A stretch of DNA of 64,000 bases from Halonatronomonas sp964558325 (GTDB lineage Bacteria; Bacillota; Halanaerobiia; Halanaerobiales; Halarsenatibacteraceae). Below, piece by piece: positions 1-8,351 of the stretch; position 1 is the stretch's first letter, and the number at the start of each line of letters is the position of its first letter. Both the position numbers and the translations under genes were made by a program. Below the pieces are notes generated by a model. The model was given only the letters and a program-made list of their open reading frames with translations. It searched no databases and had not been told where the DNA came from. The stretch spans positions 56,465-120,464 of the forward strand of contig CAZLCX010000004.1 in NCBI GenBank assembly GCA_964558325.1, in the 5' to 3' direction.

Positions 1-1301
1 TCATCATTGAAATCAAGACTATTATCACTTAAGATATCTACCTCAATTCCTGAAAGAATCTTAAAATCTGGATACTTTTTCTGAACTTCAGCTATCTCTT
101 CTGCTTGTTCTTTTAAATCTTCAGCAGTTAAACCACTGGCAATTCTCAACGATTCAGAATGATCGGTAATTGCTATATATTGATAACCCCTATCTATCGC
201 AGCTGCAACCATCTCTTCAATTGAACAGGCTCCATCGCTGTATTTTGTATGGAGATGCAATTCACCTTTAATATCTTTTAATTCCACTGATTCAGGCAGA
301 TTATTCTCTCTGGCAGCTTCAATTTCACCTTTATCCTCCCTTAATTCAGGAATTATATAGGACAAACCTAAAAATTCATAGATATCAGCTTCAGAATTTA
401 TCCCGGTAACCTTCTCCTCGGTCTCTCTGTCAAAAAGACCATATTCATTGGAAATATAACCGGCTTCTTTAGCAATCCTTCTGATTACAACGTTATGCTC
501 TTTTGAACCGGTAAAATGCTGCTGGGCGAAGGGAAAACTCTCTTTTTCTAGCAACCTAAAATCAACCTTTATCCCATTTTCTAGCTGCAGAGTTATTTTA
601 GTATCACCGGCTGATTCAACTTTTTCAACCTCAGAAAAGCCCTTAATATATTCTTTAAGTTCCTCCAATTTACCTTCTGCAGGAATTAAAATGATATCAA
701 TATCTTTAACAAGTTCTTTTCTCCTTCTTAAACTGCCGGCAAAGGTTAACTCCTCCCATAAATCAGCTGACTCCTTAAAATATGCTTCCAGCCTCCTGGC
801 AATCTTATCAGCCCGACCGATAGTCATTAATCCCTGATAATTTTCATATTCTAAGAGAGCATCTAACAACTTATTTTCAGTCTTGGGACCAAATCCCTTT
901 AAAGTCTGAACCTGATTTTCCTTTAATGCCATTTTCAAATCATCTATATTATTAATTTCAAGCTCATAATATAACTGATGAGCTCTTTTAGGACCAAGCC
1001 CAGGTATATTTAATAATTCAGAGATACCTGCCGGCAATTCCCTCTTTAATTCCTCTAATTGACTGGAACTGCCTGTTTCAAAAATCTCAGTAATAATCCC
1101 AGCAAGTCCATCACCAACTCCCTTTATCTCCTGCAATCTTTCTTCCTTAACGATATCTATTAACTTATCTGACTGACCAGTAATTGCTCTGGCAGCATTC
1201 TGATAAGCTCTTATTCTGAAGGGATTATCTCCTTTAATCTCCATTAAATCAGCAAGCTCATTTAACATTCCGGCAACTTCTTTAGCTGTTAAATCCTCCA
1301 T
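1..1301 (-). CDS. polX: DNA polymerase/3'-5' exonuclease PolX, C-terminus cut by window edge
   Basis: This is a family X DNA polymerase for gap-filling repair. Translation from ATG 1301 gives about 433 residues before the window ends. The N-terminus (MEDLTAKEVAGMLNELADL) leads into a helix-hairpin-helix region with IKGVGDGLAGII and IPGLGPKRAHQL. A nucleotidyltransferase domain follows with GSLRRRKELVKDIDIIL, where the Gly-Ser and the Asp-x-Asp pair are the expected metal and dNTP motifs. A PHP phosphoesterase domain begins with ELHLHTKYSDG and ITDHSES near residues 340-380. Family members are about 570 residues, so roughly 140 are missing. A good ribosome site (TAGGAGGTTGGTT) precedes the ATG. 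It lies last in the pheS-pheT-zapA-cvpA-polX order that is common in Clostridia-like genomes. Confidence 0.95.
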   Translation of the reverse strand, partial: MEDLTAKEVAGMLNELADLMEIKGDNPFRIRAYQNAARAITGQSDKLIDIVKEERLQEIKGVGDGLAGIITEIFETGSSSQLEELKRELPAGISELLNIPGLGPKRAHQLYYELEINNIDDLKMALKENQVQTLKGFGPKTENKLLDALLEYENYQGLMTIGRADKIARRLEAYFKESADLWEELTFAGSLRRRKELVKDIDIILIPAEGKLEELKEYIKGFSEVEKVESAGDTKITLQLENGIKVDFRLLEKESFPFAQQHFTGSKEHNVVIRRIAKEAGYISNEYGLFDRETEEKVTGINSEADIYEFLGLSYIIPELREDKGEIEAARENNLPESVELKDIKGELHLHTKYSDGACSIEEMVAAAIDRGYQYIAITDHSESLRIASGLTAEDLKEQAEEIAEVQKKYPDFKILSGIEVDILSDNSLDFND

Positions 1302-1340
1302 AACCAACCTCCTAAATTTTAAATATCTATATGACTGCAT

Positions 1341-1366
1341 AAGACGACCAGGCAACTGGCCGTCTT
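1341..1366 (-). terminator. Intercistronic hairpin between cvpA and polX
   Basis: A near-perfect inverted repeat, AAGACG-GCCAG with a TTGC loop and CTGG-TCGTCTT, overlaps the cvpA stop codon. No clear U-run follows on the minus strand. It may therefore be an RNA-stability or attenuating stem rather than a full terminator. Confidence 0.45.
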
Positions 1367-1853
1367 AATTTAAAATATCATTTATCGCTTCTTGAAAAAT
1401 AGGCGTAAGATCAAGCAGCCAGAGAGCTAAGTATGAATTACTAACCATTGTTTCAACTTCAGGAATTGGGATCTGGTTTAAAATTACTACCAGAAAATAA
1501 ACTAAAGCAATGCCTTTTAATCCACCAAACAAAATTCCCCCGGCTCGATCAGCTGGCTCTAAATATAACTTATCTAGCAATGCCTTAAAGGATTCTCCTA
1601 ACAAATGAATAACAACATTTAAAACAATAAAAATAACTGCAAAACTGATAAACTGCAAAACTGTTGGTGATAGGTCCAGAAACCGCTCAAGAAAAGTTAC
1701 AAAGTCCAGGTAAAAATAAACAGAAACATATACAGATACCAGGAGTCCTAAAATAGTGGCTGTCTGCCTTACAAAACCTTTTTTATAACCGGTAATTAAA
1801 AAGAATAATAATACTATCCCGATAATTATATCAAGTAGAGATAGAGCAGACAA
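1365..1853 (-). CDS. cvpA: CvpA family membrane protein
   Basis: This is a 162-residue protein of the CvpA family (colicin V production-like), named for an E. coli gene; its role in most bacteria is not settled. About four hydrophobic segments are visible, near residues 5-22, 27-50, 64-86 and 108-128, with GILFGGLKGIALVYF typical of the family. The start is TTG at 1853. AGGAGG lies 11 nt upstream inside the end of zapA, and the nearby ATG at 1860 is out of frame and stops after nine codons. It is probably co-transcribed with zapA and polX. Confidence 0.85.
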   Translation of the reverse strand: MSALSLLDIIIGIVLLFFLITGYKKGFVRQTATILGLLVSVYVSVYFYLDFVTFLERFLDLSPTVLQFISFAVIFIVLNVVIHLLGESFKALLDKLYLEPADRAGGILFGGLKGIALVYFLVVILNQIPIPEVETMVSNSYLALWLLDLTPIFQEAINDILN

Positions 1854-1856
1854 TTA

Positions 1857-2198
1857 TCATTCAACCTCCTGTAATAATTCTAATAATTCATCATTATCCT
1901 GTCTCAATTGATTGATTTCTTCTTCCAGCTTTTCCTTTTCTTGAGCTAATCTATCCCTTTCCTTAACAACCTCATCTTTTTTCTGTTCAGCCTTATACTT
2001 TAAATCTGCAAGATTAATTAAGGTTAATGCATTCAACCTTCTCTTAGGAATATATGGATAGGCATTTTTGATATCAGAGCCTATCCGATTTATAATATCG
2101 CTTAACTCATAAATATATCCCTGGGGTTGATCAGTTGTAACAGTATGGGACTCACCTAAAACATTAATTTTAAACTTGTTTTTCTTGTCTTGAGCCAT
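1857..2198 (-). CDS. zapA: Cell division protein ZapA
   Basis: ZapA binds FtsZ and promotes bundling of protofilaments at the division ring. The 113-residue protein has the family N-terminal region (KFKINVLGESHTVTT) and YELSDIINRIGSDIKNAYP, then a long C-terminal coiled coil of Lys/Glu-rich heptads from about residue 65 to the end. The start was set at ATG 2198, because a GGGGGA ribosome site lies 8 nt upstream; a TTG at 2213 in the same frame would lie on top of that site. It sits between pheT and cvpA, a common clostridial-type arrangement. Confidence 0.88.
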   Translation of the reverse strand: MAQDKKNKFKINVLGESHTVTTDQPQGYIYELSDIINRIGSDIKNAYPYIPKRRLNALTLINLADLKYKAEQKKDEVVKERDRLAQEKEKLEEEINQLRQDNDELLELLQEVE

Positions 2199-2271
2199 CT
2201 TTTTATCCCCCAATTAACTATTAGTTAGATATAATATTCATTATAAATCTATAAACTCCTGCAAAAAAGGC

Positions 2272-4662
2272 TTAATTACCCCTAATTTCTACATTAAATC
2301 TATTCTTTAATTCTTTAATAACCTTTTCAATCTCTCTGGCTACATCTTCTTCCTTAATTGTCTTATCTTTATCAAGATAGGTTAACTTTAAAGCCAGAGA
2401 CTTTTTGCCTTCAGGTATCTGCCTGCCTTTATAATAATCAAACAACTCAACTTCTTCTAAAATTGCTCCTGAATTTATTTTAATAACTTCAATAATATCT
2501 CCAGCTGTAATCTCTTCTGGAACTATTAATGCCAGATCCCTTTCTGTAGATGGATACCTGGAAATCTCACCATGTCTGATTGAATCCCTTCCTGTAAGAC
2601 TAAATAATTCTTCCAGATTAATTTCAACAACAGCTGTTCTTTCAGGCAGATCTTCCTCATTCTGAATATCTGGATGAATCTCACCTATCATCCCAAGTTC
2701 CTGCCCAGCTACCAGAATATTAGCAGCTCTGCCAGGATGAAAGATCTCATAAGCAGCTTTCTCAAAACTATAATTTTCAATCTTATAATAATCAAATAAA
2801 TTTTCAAGAACTCCCTTTAAATAAAAGAAATCAGGAGCATCTAAATTCCAGCTTTCAACATCAGCACCCATACTTGCCATTGCCAGCATATTTTTTTCTC
2901 CTGGCTTTTCAGCACCACTATCAAAGAATACCTGACCAATTTCATGGACAGCCATTTTTTTAACCTGCTTACGAGAATTATTTGCTAAAACATTAATTAA
3001 ACCAGGGATGAGGGTAGTCCTCAAATCAGCAAATGCTTCACTTAAAGGATTTTTTAATCGTAATGCTATTGCTTTATCTTCAGGGAGTAATTTCAAGAAC
3101 TTATTATTACTCTCCCAGAGACTAAAAGTTTTAGCCTCGTCAAGGCCCTGGCCCTGAAGTAATTTCTTTAATGTAAGTTCTTTTTTCTGTTTTTCATTCC
3201 TCCCGCCAGAACCTTTACTGGCCGGTCTTGTATATGGAATATTATTATAGCCGTAAACTCTGGCAACTTCTTCGATTAAATCTGCCTGATATTCAACATC
3301 GGTTCTAAAAGATGGAACCACTACTTTTAAGTTATCAGTTGCAATCTCAACTGAAAAGCCCAGTGCTTCAAGCATATTTTTAATCTCTTCTTGATCAATA
3401 TTAATTCCTAAATGGCCATTAACTTTTTTTGCATTTATGTTTAAAACTAACTCTTCTTCTGGAGACGGATATTCTTCATTAAGATTTCCTATGACTTCAG
3501 CTCCAGCATATTTCCCAAAAAGATAGGCAGCCCTGGCTGATACTTCTTCAATTGCTTTAATATCAACCTTTCTTTCAAATCTATGGGAAGATTCACTGGG
3601 TAGAGCAAATTTTCGAGCTGTTGTCCTGATATTAACAGGATCAAATGAGGCAGTCTCAAGTAAAATATTTTCTGTCTCAGCTGTAACTTCAGTCTCTTCA
3701 CCACCCATAACTCCAGCAAGACCAATAGCTTTATCCTGATCTGCAATAACCAATACCTCTTCATCTAAGTCTCGTGTCTGCCCATCTAAAGTTATCAATT
3801 CTTCATCTTCAGAGGCTCTCCTAACAATTATCTTATCTCCGGAAACCTTATCAAAATCAAAGGCATGAAGGGGTTGATTATACTCAAGCATAACGAAATT
3901 AGTAATATCAACAACATTATTTATTGGCCTTATGCCAGCAGCCTTTAAATACCGCTGCATCCAGATTGGAGATGGCCCTATTTCAATACCTTTTATTAGT
4001 CTTACAGTATATCTACTGCAGAGGCTCTCATCCTCAATTTCTATTTCTACAGGCAATTCCTCTTCAGCCTCCAGCCTATACTCAGGATAATCAATTTCAA
4101 GTGGTTCATCTGCCAGGGCAGAAAGTTCTCTGGCTATGCCTAACATCCCCAGACATCTTGAATAATTAGGAGTTAAATCTAATTTATAGACATAATCATT
4201 TAACATATATTCATCAATAAAATCTGCTCCAATCGAAAAATCATCAGGCAATTCCATAATTCCAGGCTGTCTCTCTTCAGCAAGCTCAAGCTCATCTGCT
4301 GAACAGATCATGCCATTTGATTTAACGCCTCTTAGCCTGGCTGTACCTATTTCCATTCCCCCTGGTAAAGTTGTTCCAGGTAAAGCAACTGGAACCTTTA
4401 AGCCTTTTCTTACATTATCTGCTCCACAGACAATCTGATAAGTTTCATCATCTCCACAGTCTACCTGACAGACATGTAATTTATCAGCATTCTCATGCTC
4501 CTTCACATCAAGAACTTTACCAATAACTATATCTTCAAGACCTGCGCCTAAAAACTCTAGTTTTTCAACTTCCAGTCCTGCCATAGTTAATTTCTTTTCC
4601 AGTTCATATGGTGTATAAGGTAAATCTATATATGAATTTAACCAGTTATGTGATACCTGCAT
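2272..4662 (-). CDS. pheT: Phenylalanyl-tRNA synthetase beta subunit
   Basis: This is the beta chain of the alpha2-beta2 enzyme that charges tRNA-Phe. At 796 residues it is the usual length. Domains in order are an EMAP-like tRNA-binding domain (about 40-155), the B3/B4 editing region (about 215-390), B5 (about 400-475), a catalytic-like core (about 480-690) and a C-terminal FDX-ACB anticodon domain (about 700-796, starting near ISRYPSTERDLALIVPE). The ATG at 4662 follows an AAGGGGGAG ribosome site. It lies 23 nt downstream of pheS in the same T-box-controlled operon. Confidence 0.98.
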   Translation of the reverse strand: MQVSHNWLNSYIDLPYTPYELEKKLTMAGLEVEKLEFLGAGLEDIVIGKVLDVKEHENADKLHVCQVDCGDDETYQIVCGADNVRKGLKVPVALPGTTLPGGMEIGTARLRGVKSNGMICSADELELAEERQPGIMELPDDFSIGADFIDEYMLNDYVYKLDLTPNYSRCLGMLGIARELSALADEPLEIDYPEYRLEAEEELPVEIEIEDESLCSRYTVRLIKGIEIGPSPIWMQRYLKAAGIRPINNVVDITNFVMLEYNQPLHAFDFDKVSGDKIIVRRASEDEELITLDGQTRDLDEEVLVIADQDKAIGLAGVMGGEETEVTAETENILLETASFDPVNIRTTARKFALPSESSHRFERKVDIKAIEEVSARAAYLFGKYAGAEVIGNLNEEYPSPEEELVLNINAKKVNGHLGINIDQEEIKNMLEALGFSVEIATDNLKVVVPSFRTDVEYQADLIEEVARVYGYNNIPYTRPASKGSGGRNEKQKKELTLKKLLQGQGLDEAKTFSLWESNNKFLKLLPEDKAIALRLKNPLSEAFADLRTTLIPGLINVLANNSRKQVKKMAVHEIGQVFFDSGAEKPGEKNMLAMASMGADVESWNLDAPDFFYLKGVLENLFDYYKIENYSFEKAAYEIFHPGRAANILVAGQELGMIGEIHPDIQNEEDLPERTAVVEINLEELFSLTGRDSIRHGEISRYPSTERDLALIVPEEITAGDIIEVIKINSGAILEEVELFDYYKGRQIPEGKKSLALKLTYLDKDKTIKEEDVAREIEKVIKELKNRFNVEIRGN

Positions 4663-4685
4663 AATTTATACTCCCCCTTGCTAAA

Positions 4686-5711
4686 TTAAAATTGTTTTAA
4701 GAAACGACGATCATTCTCAAATAATAACCTAATATCATTAATACCATATTTTAATAATGTTATCCGATCAATTCCCATTCCAAAAGCAAAACCACTATAT
4801 TTTTCAGGGTCAATACCTGACATTCTCAAAACATTGGGATGAACCATACCAGAACCCATTATTTCCAGCCAGCCGGTCCATGAGCAGAGACTGCAGCCTT
4901 TACCCTGACAGACTATGCAGGAAACATCAACTTCTGCACTGGGCTCAGTAAAGGGAAAATAGCTAGGACGGAATCTAACTTCCTGCTCCCTGCCATAAAT
5001 TTCTTCGACCATTGCCCTGATAGTACCTTTCAAATCACCAAAGGTAATGTTCTCATCTATAACCAGACCTTCTAATTGATGGAAAACAGGAGAATGGGAG
5101 GCATCTAATTCATCTGCCCTATAAACCCTTCCAGGGGCAATAATTCTAATTGGCGGTTCTGTATTTTCCATAGTCCTTACCTGAACCGGAGAGGTATGAG
5201 TCCTTAATAAAAAACTGTCATCAAAATATAAGGTATCCTGAAGATCTCTGGCTGGATGGTTTTCAGGTATATTTAAAGCTTCAAAATTATGATATTCATC
5301 TTCTAGCTCCGGACCTTCAGCAATCTCAAAACCCAATCCAATAAAGATATCTTCTAACTCTTCGGTCACAACTGAAAGGGGATGCCTGGCTCCCTGTTCA
5401 ACAGCTCTTCCAGGCAGAGTAACATCTATTGTCTCTTCTGCCAGTTTTTTTGCTTTAGCTTCAGCTTCAAACTTCTCTTTCTTTTTTGTAATATCAACTT
5501 CAATCTTCTGTTTTAAAATATTAGCCTCTTTTCCTAATACAGGCCGTTTTTCTGCAGGAATACTTCCCATCTTATTAAATAAATCCTGAATCTCTCCCTT
5601 TTTACCTAAGTATTTAATTCTTAATTTCTCTAAAGCCTCTAAATCATTAGCCTGGGAATATTCCTCCTTAAATTCTTCTAAAATTCCCTTAATTGTTGCT
5701 TTCACATCCAT
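4686..5711 (-). CDS. pheS: Phenylalanyl-tRNA synthetase alpha subunit
   Basis: This is the catalytic alpha chain of phenylalanyl-tRNA synthetase, 341 residues. The N-terminal about 90 residues are a coiled-coil arm that contacts tRNA. Class II motif 1 lies around RHPLSVVTEELEDIFIG, motif 2 around LLRTHTSPVQVRTM, and motif 3 is GFAFGMGIDRITLLKYG near residue 315. A CxxCxGxxCxxC-like cluster (CIVCQGKGCSLC) is present before motif 3, as in several Firmicutes. A GGAGGTG ribosome site precedes the ATG. Expression is likely set by the T-box leader immediately upstream. Confidence 0.98.
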   Translation of the reverse strand: MDVKATIKGILEEFKEEYSQANDLEALEKLRIKYLGKKGEIQDLFNKMGSIPAEKRPVLGKEANILKQKIEVDITKKKEKFEAEAKAKKLAEETIDVTLPGRAVEQGARHPLSVVTEELEDIFIGLGFEIAEGPELEDEYHNFEALNIPENHPARDLQDTLYFDDSFLLRTHTSPVQVRTMENTEPPIRIIAPGRVYRADELDASHSPVFHQLEGLVIDENITFGDLKGTIRAMVEEIYGREQEVRFRPSYFPFTEPSAEVDVSCIVCQGKGCSLCSWTGWLEIMGSGMVHPNVLRMSGIDPEKYSGFAFGMGIDRITLLKYGINDIRLLFENDRRFLKQF

Positions 5712-5750
5712 TTATCTTCACCTCCGAATATATTTAAAACCTATTCCATA

Positions 5751-5990
5751 AAAAAAAGCCCCTGATAAAGGGACGAAGGTTCGCGGTACCACCCTAATTA
5801 TCTGTTTGGTATAACAGATCTCTCAGATGATTTTTAACAGGTTAACTCCTGGGAAAACCTACTTGATTTCAGCCTCCAGCTCCAGAGTGAATTTAGTCGG
5901 ATATTTTTAAACTGCTCTCAGTCTAAGACAGTTATTCCCTTAAAAAATATTGGCGACCACTTTCTCCTTCTCTGCTTTTAAAAGTATTTA
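5751..5990 (-). promoter_or_regulatory. T-box leader controlling pheS-pheT
   Basis: The minus strand carries the T-box core GGGTGGTACCGCG (5782-5794), which pairs with the NCCA end of uncharged tRNA. A terminator, GTCCCTTTATCAGGGGC plus a T-run, lies at 5751-5774. The Stem I element GCAGAGAAGGAGAAAGTGG is near the 5' end. A TTC triplet (Phe codon) at 5889-5891, followed by A, is the likely specifier. Uncharged tRNA-Phe should favour the antiterminator and allow pheST transcription. Confidence 0.93.
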
Positions 5991-6013
5991 TTTTTAAAAT
6001 ACTTATTTATTAA

Positions 6014-6042
6014 ATTATATCATAAGATAATTTGATTAACAA
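6014..6042 (-). promoter_or_regulatory. Sigma-A-type promoter for the pheST leader
   Basis: The minus strand shows TTGTTA (6037-6042), a 17-nt spacer and TATAAT (6014-6019). Transcription would begin near 6007, just ahead of the T-box Stem I. Confidence 0.7.
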
Positions 6043-6063
6043 CAGATATTAATATATAAAAAA

Positions 6064-6867
6064 TTAAAAGTTCCGAACCATTTCAAATATTAAAATGGTT
6101 CCAGCCATAGCAGCATTTAATGAATCAATTTTTCCTCTGATAGGAATGGAAATGCTTTCATGTTTCAATTCGGTTAAATTATCTGAAATTCCTCTGGCTT
6201 CATTACCAATCACTAAAATATCATTTTCTTTAAAATCAAAATTATAATATATTTTATCTGCATCTGGTTCAGCCAAAACCAGTCTCCTGGTTGAGTCATT
6301 TAAGCTTTTTTTAAGCTCTTCTAATTCAATATTTTTAATCAACTCTAAATCAAAAATACCGCCCATTGAAGCTCTAATCACCTTAGGATTATAAATATCA
6401 ACAGTTCCCTTTAAAGCTATAATTCCAGCAAAGCCAGCAGCTGAAGCAGATCTCATTAAAGTTCCAGCATTTCCAGGATCCTGAAGCCCGGCCAGCAATA
6501 ATAGTGGTCCATTTGTTGTAATAAGGCTATCTAAATTACAAGCTTCTATTCCAGCAATTGCAATTATACCCTGACTATTTACAGTCTCAGAAATTTCAGC
6601 AAATAATTCAGGCTCCAGTAAATAAAAATCTAGATCTTTAGCAAATTTATCAATAAGCTTTTGAATATTATTAGCTTTATATACTTCTTTTGAGATGTAA
6701 AATTCCTTGATATTTCCTGCCATATTTATTGCTGCTTCAATAATCTGGCTGCCTTCTAAGATAAATTCCTGAAACTTATCCCTGTATTTTTTCTTCTTTA
6801 GTTTTCTAACTCTTTTAATATTCTGGTTTTGATTACTGCTTAACTCTATAAAATTACTTCTGTTCAT
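6064..6867 (-). CDS. TrmH/SpoU-family RNA 2'-O-methyltransferase (YsgA-like)
   Basis: This is a 267-residue SAM-dependent RNA ribose methyltransferase of the SPOUT class. An N-terminal substrate-binding domain (about 1-100) precedes the SpoU domain. All three conserved motifs are visible: LQDPGNAGTLMRSASAAGF, VIGNEARGIS and IPIRGKIDSLNAAMAG. These residues build the knotted SAM site. The neighbourhood of pheST matches ysgA in Bacillus, whose product is predicted to act on 23S rRNA. The exact target nucleotide cannot be read from the sequence. Confidence 0.9.
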   Translation of the reverse strand: MNRSNFIELSSNQNQNIKRVRKLKKKKYRDKFQEFILEGSQIIEAAINMAGNIKEFYISKEVYKANNIQKLIDKFAKDLDFYLLEPELFAEISETVNSQGIIAIAGIEACNLDSLITTNGPLLLLAGLQDPGNAGTLMRSASAAGFAGIIALKGTVDIYNPKVIRASMGGIFDLELIKNIELEELKKSLNDSTRRLVLAEPDADKIYYNFDFKENDILVIGNEARGISDNLTELKHESISIPIRGKIDSLNAAMAGTILIFEMVRNF

Positions 6868-6903
6868 TTTAAACTCCTTTCATCCTGCTCAGAGATGAAT
6901 AAA

Positions 6904-6927
6904 GGCCTGGAGGGAAACCTCCAGACC
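6904..6927 (-). terminator. Hairpin after rplT
   Basis: On the minus strand GGTCTGGAGG, a TTTCCC-type loop and TCCAGGCC form a strong stem followed by TTTATTC. It lies between the rplT stop and the methyltransferase start and is a likely end or attenuation point of the infC-rpmI-rplT transcript. The U-run is short. Confidence 0.6.
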
Positions 6928-6943
6928 TGATAATAAATCTTAA

Positions 6944-7303
6944 TTAACCTGCTAACTGTTCCTGAGCTAATTCTACTAATTCAGCAAAACCATCTTTATC
7001 ATTAACGGCCATGTCAGCAAGAATTTTACGGTCAATCTCAACATTCGCCTGTTTTAAACCATTTATAAAACGACTATATGAAAGACCATTCTGTCTGGCA
7101 GCTGCATTAATTCTTGTTATCCAGAGACGACGAAAATCTCTCTTCTTTCTTCTTCTATCTCTATAGGCATAATCAAGGGATTTCATAACAGCTTCATTGG
7201 CAGGACGGAAGAGTTTACTCCTGGAGCCAAAGAATCCCTTAGCATTTTTTAAGACTTTCTTTCTTCTTTTTCTAGCTTTACTTCCTCTTTTTACACGTGG
7301 CAT
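6944..7303 (-). CDS. rplT: 50S ribosomal protein L20
   Basis: L20 is an early-assembly 23S rRNA-binding protein and is known in other bacteria to repress its own operon. At 119 residues it has the usual length. The basic N-terminal extension (MPRVKRGSKARKRRKKVLK) and the globular C-terminal part with LWITRINAAARQNGLSYSRF match the family closely. It is the last gene of infC-rpmI-rplT. L20 is the presumed ligand of the leader RNA upstream of infC. Confidence 0.98.
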   Translation of the reverse strand: MPRVKRGSKARKRRKKVLKNAKGFFGSRSKLFRPANEAVMKSLDYAYRDRRRKKRDFRRLWITRINAAARQNGLSYSRFINGLKQANVEIDRKILADMAVNDKDGFAELVELAQEQLAG

Positions 7304-7354
7304 CGATCATTCACTCCTTTCCATCTGAACAATTGTAATTATAACTTATTAAAT

Positions 7355-7552
7355 TTATTCATAAGGTAATAAATGTTTATATTTCTTAGAATGGGCATCA
7401 TCAACAATTACAGCTTTACTTAAATTTCTCTTTCTTTTAGCCTTCTTTTTAGTCTGTAAATGGCTATTAAAGGCTTTCTTTCTTTTTAATTTACCTTTAC
7501 CAGTCTTCTTAACTCTCTTTTTAATACCTTTATGAGTCTTCATTTTAGGCAT
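7355..7552 (-). CDS. rpmI: 50S ribosomal protein L35
   Basis: L35 is a small basic protein of the large ribosomal subunit. The 65-residue sequence begins MPKMKTHKGIKKRVKKTGKG and contains the typical internal KRKRNLSKA stretch. It lies 28 nt downstream of infC and 51 nt upstream of rplT in the conserved translation operon. Confidence 0.98.
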   Translation of the reverse strand: MPKMKTHKGIKKRVKKTGKGKLKRKKAFNSHLQTKKKAKRKRNLSKAVIVDDAHSKKYKHLLPYE

Positions 7553-7580
7553 AATTAAACCCTCCTAATCTATATAATAA

Positions 7581-8096
7581 TTACTTATCACTATCTGGTG
7601 TTAAAAACATCATCATATTACGGCCTTCCATCTTAGGCTTGCTTTCCACAGAACCTAAATCTTTAGTTCCTTCTATTAACCGCTCCATAAGTTCATGGCC
7701 AATTTCCTGATGCATCATTTCCCGGCCTCTAAATTTAAGTCTTACTTTAACTTTATCTTTGTTTTTTAAAAATCTTCTGGCCTGCTTTAACTTAACATCA
7801 AAATCATGATCATCAATTTTGACACCCATCTGAACCTCTTTGACATTCATTACATTCTGATTCTTCTTGGCTTCCTTCTCCTTTTTGGCCTGTTCATATT
7901 TATATTTTCCATAGTCCATAATACGACAGACTGGAGGATTAGCCTGAGGTGCAACCTCAACTAAATCCATACCTTTTTCTTCCGCAGCTCTCATAGCTTC
8001 ATCAATGGATTTAATTCCTATCTGCTCACCCTCTTGATCAATCAACCTAACCTCTCGGGCTCTAATCTGCTGGTTAACCCGTAAATCTTCTACGAT
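7581..8096 (-). CDS. infC: Translation initiation factor IF-3, probable ATC start
   Basis: IF-3 binds the 30S subunit and checks start codons and initiator tRNA. The sequence starts VEDLRVNQQIRAREVRLI and carries the N-domain (to about residue 75), a lysine-rich linker and the C-domain with VKVRLKFRGREMMHQEIG. No ATG or usable GTG/TTG fits. AGGAGG at 8105-8110 overlaps the only in-frame GTG (8103-8105) but lies 8 nt before ATC at 8096-8094, next to the conserved N-terminus. A non-canonical start is the known autoregulatory device of infC in E. coli and bacilli (AUU). Predicted length is 171 residues. Confidence 0.9.
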   Translation of the reverse strand: MVEDLRVNQQIRAREVRLIDQEGEQIGIKSIDEAMRAAEEKGMDLVEVAPQANPPVCRIMDYGKYKYEQAKKEKEAKKNQNVMNVKEVQMGVKIDDHDFDVKLKQARRFLKNKDKVKVRLKFRGREMMHQEIGHELMERLIEGTKDLGSVESKPKMEGRNMMMFLTPDSDK

Positions 8097-8111
8097 TTTA
8101 TCCACCTCCTA

Positions 8112-8300
8112 GTATATTTAAAAACAAAAAGCGGGGATCCATTCCTGGACCGCCCGCAAATAAACATAATAAATACTACCTAATAATCCCTGAGAAAATA
8201 TTCTTAACCCAGAGAAGAACCTAATCACAGTTCTAAATTAGTAGTTATTAACCAGTAATCCTATTACTGGTGAGAAGCAGGCGCTCCTACTTTATTGTCA
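8112..8300 (-). promoter_or_regulatory. L20-type leader RNA of infC-rpmI-rplT
   Basis: A structured leader of about 190 nt precedes infC. It includes GGAGCGCCTGCTTCTCACC near the 5' end, a hairpin of CCAGTAATAGGATTACTGG, and a strong intrinsic terminator at 8120-8157 (GCGGGCGGTCC paired with GGATCCCCGC, then a T-run). The position and the premature terminator fit the L20 leader of low-GC Gram-positives, in which excess L20 favours termination. The assignment is by position and architecture. Confidence 0.78.
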
Positions 8301-8309
8301 CTAAATCAA

Positions 8310-8338
8310 AGTATATCAGAGATTTTTATCCAAGTCAA
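8310..8338 (-). promoter_or_regulatory. Sigma-A-type promoter for infC operon
   Basis: The minus strand shows TTGACT (8333-8338), a 17-nt spacer and TATACT (8310-8315), about 10 nt upstream of the leader. It is close to consensus, as expected for a translation operon. Confidence 0.8.
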
Positions 8339-8351
8339 CAACAAATCCTGA

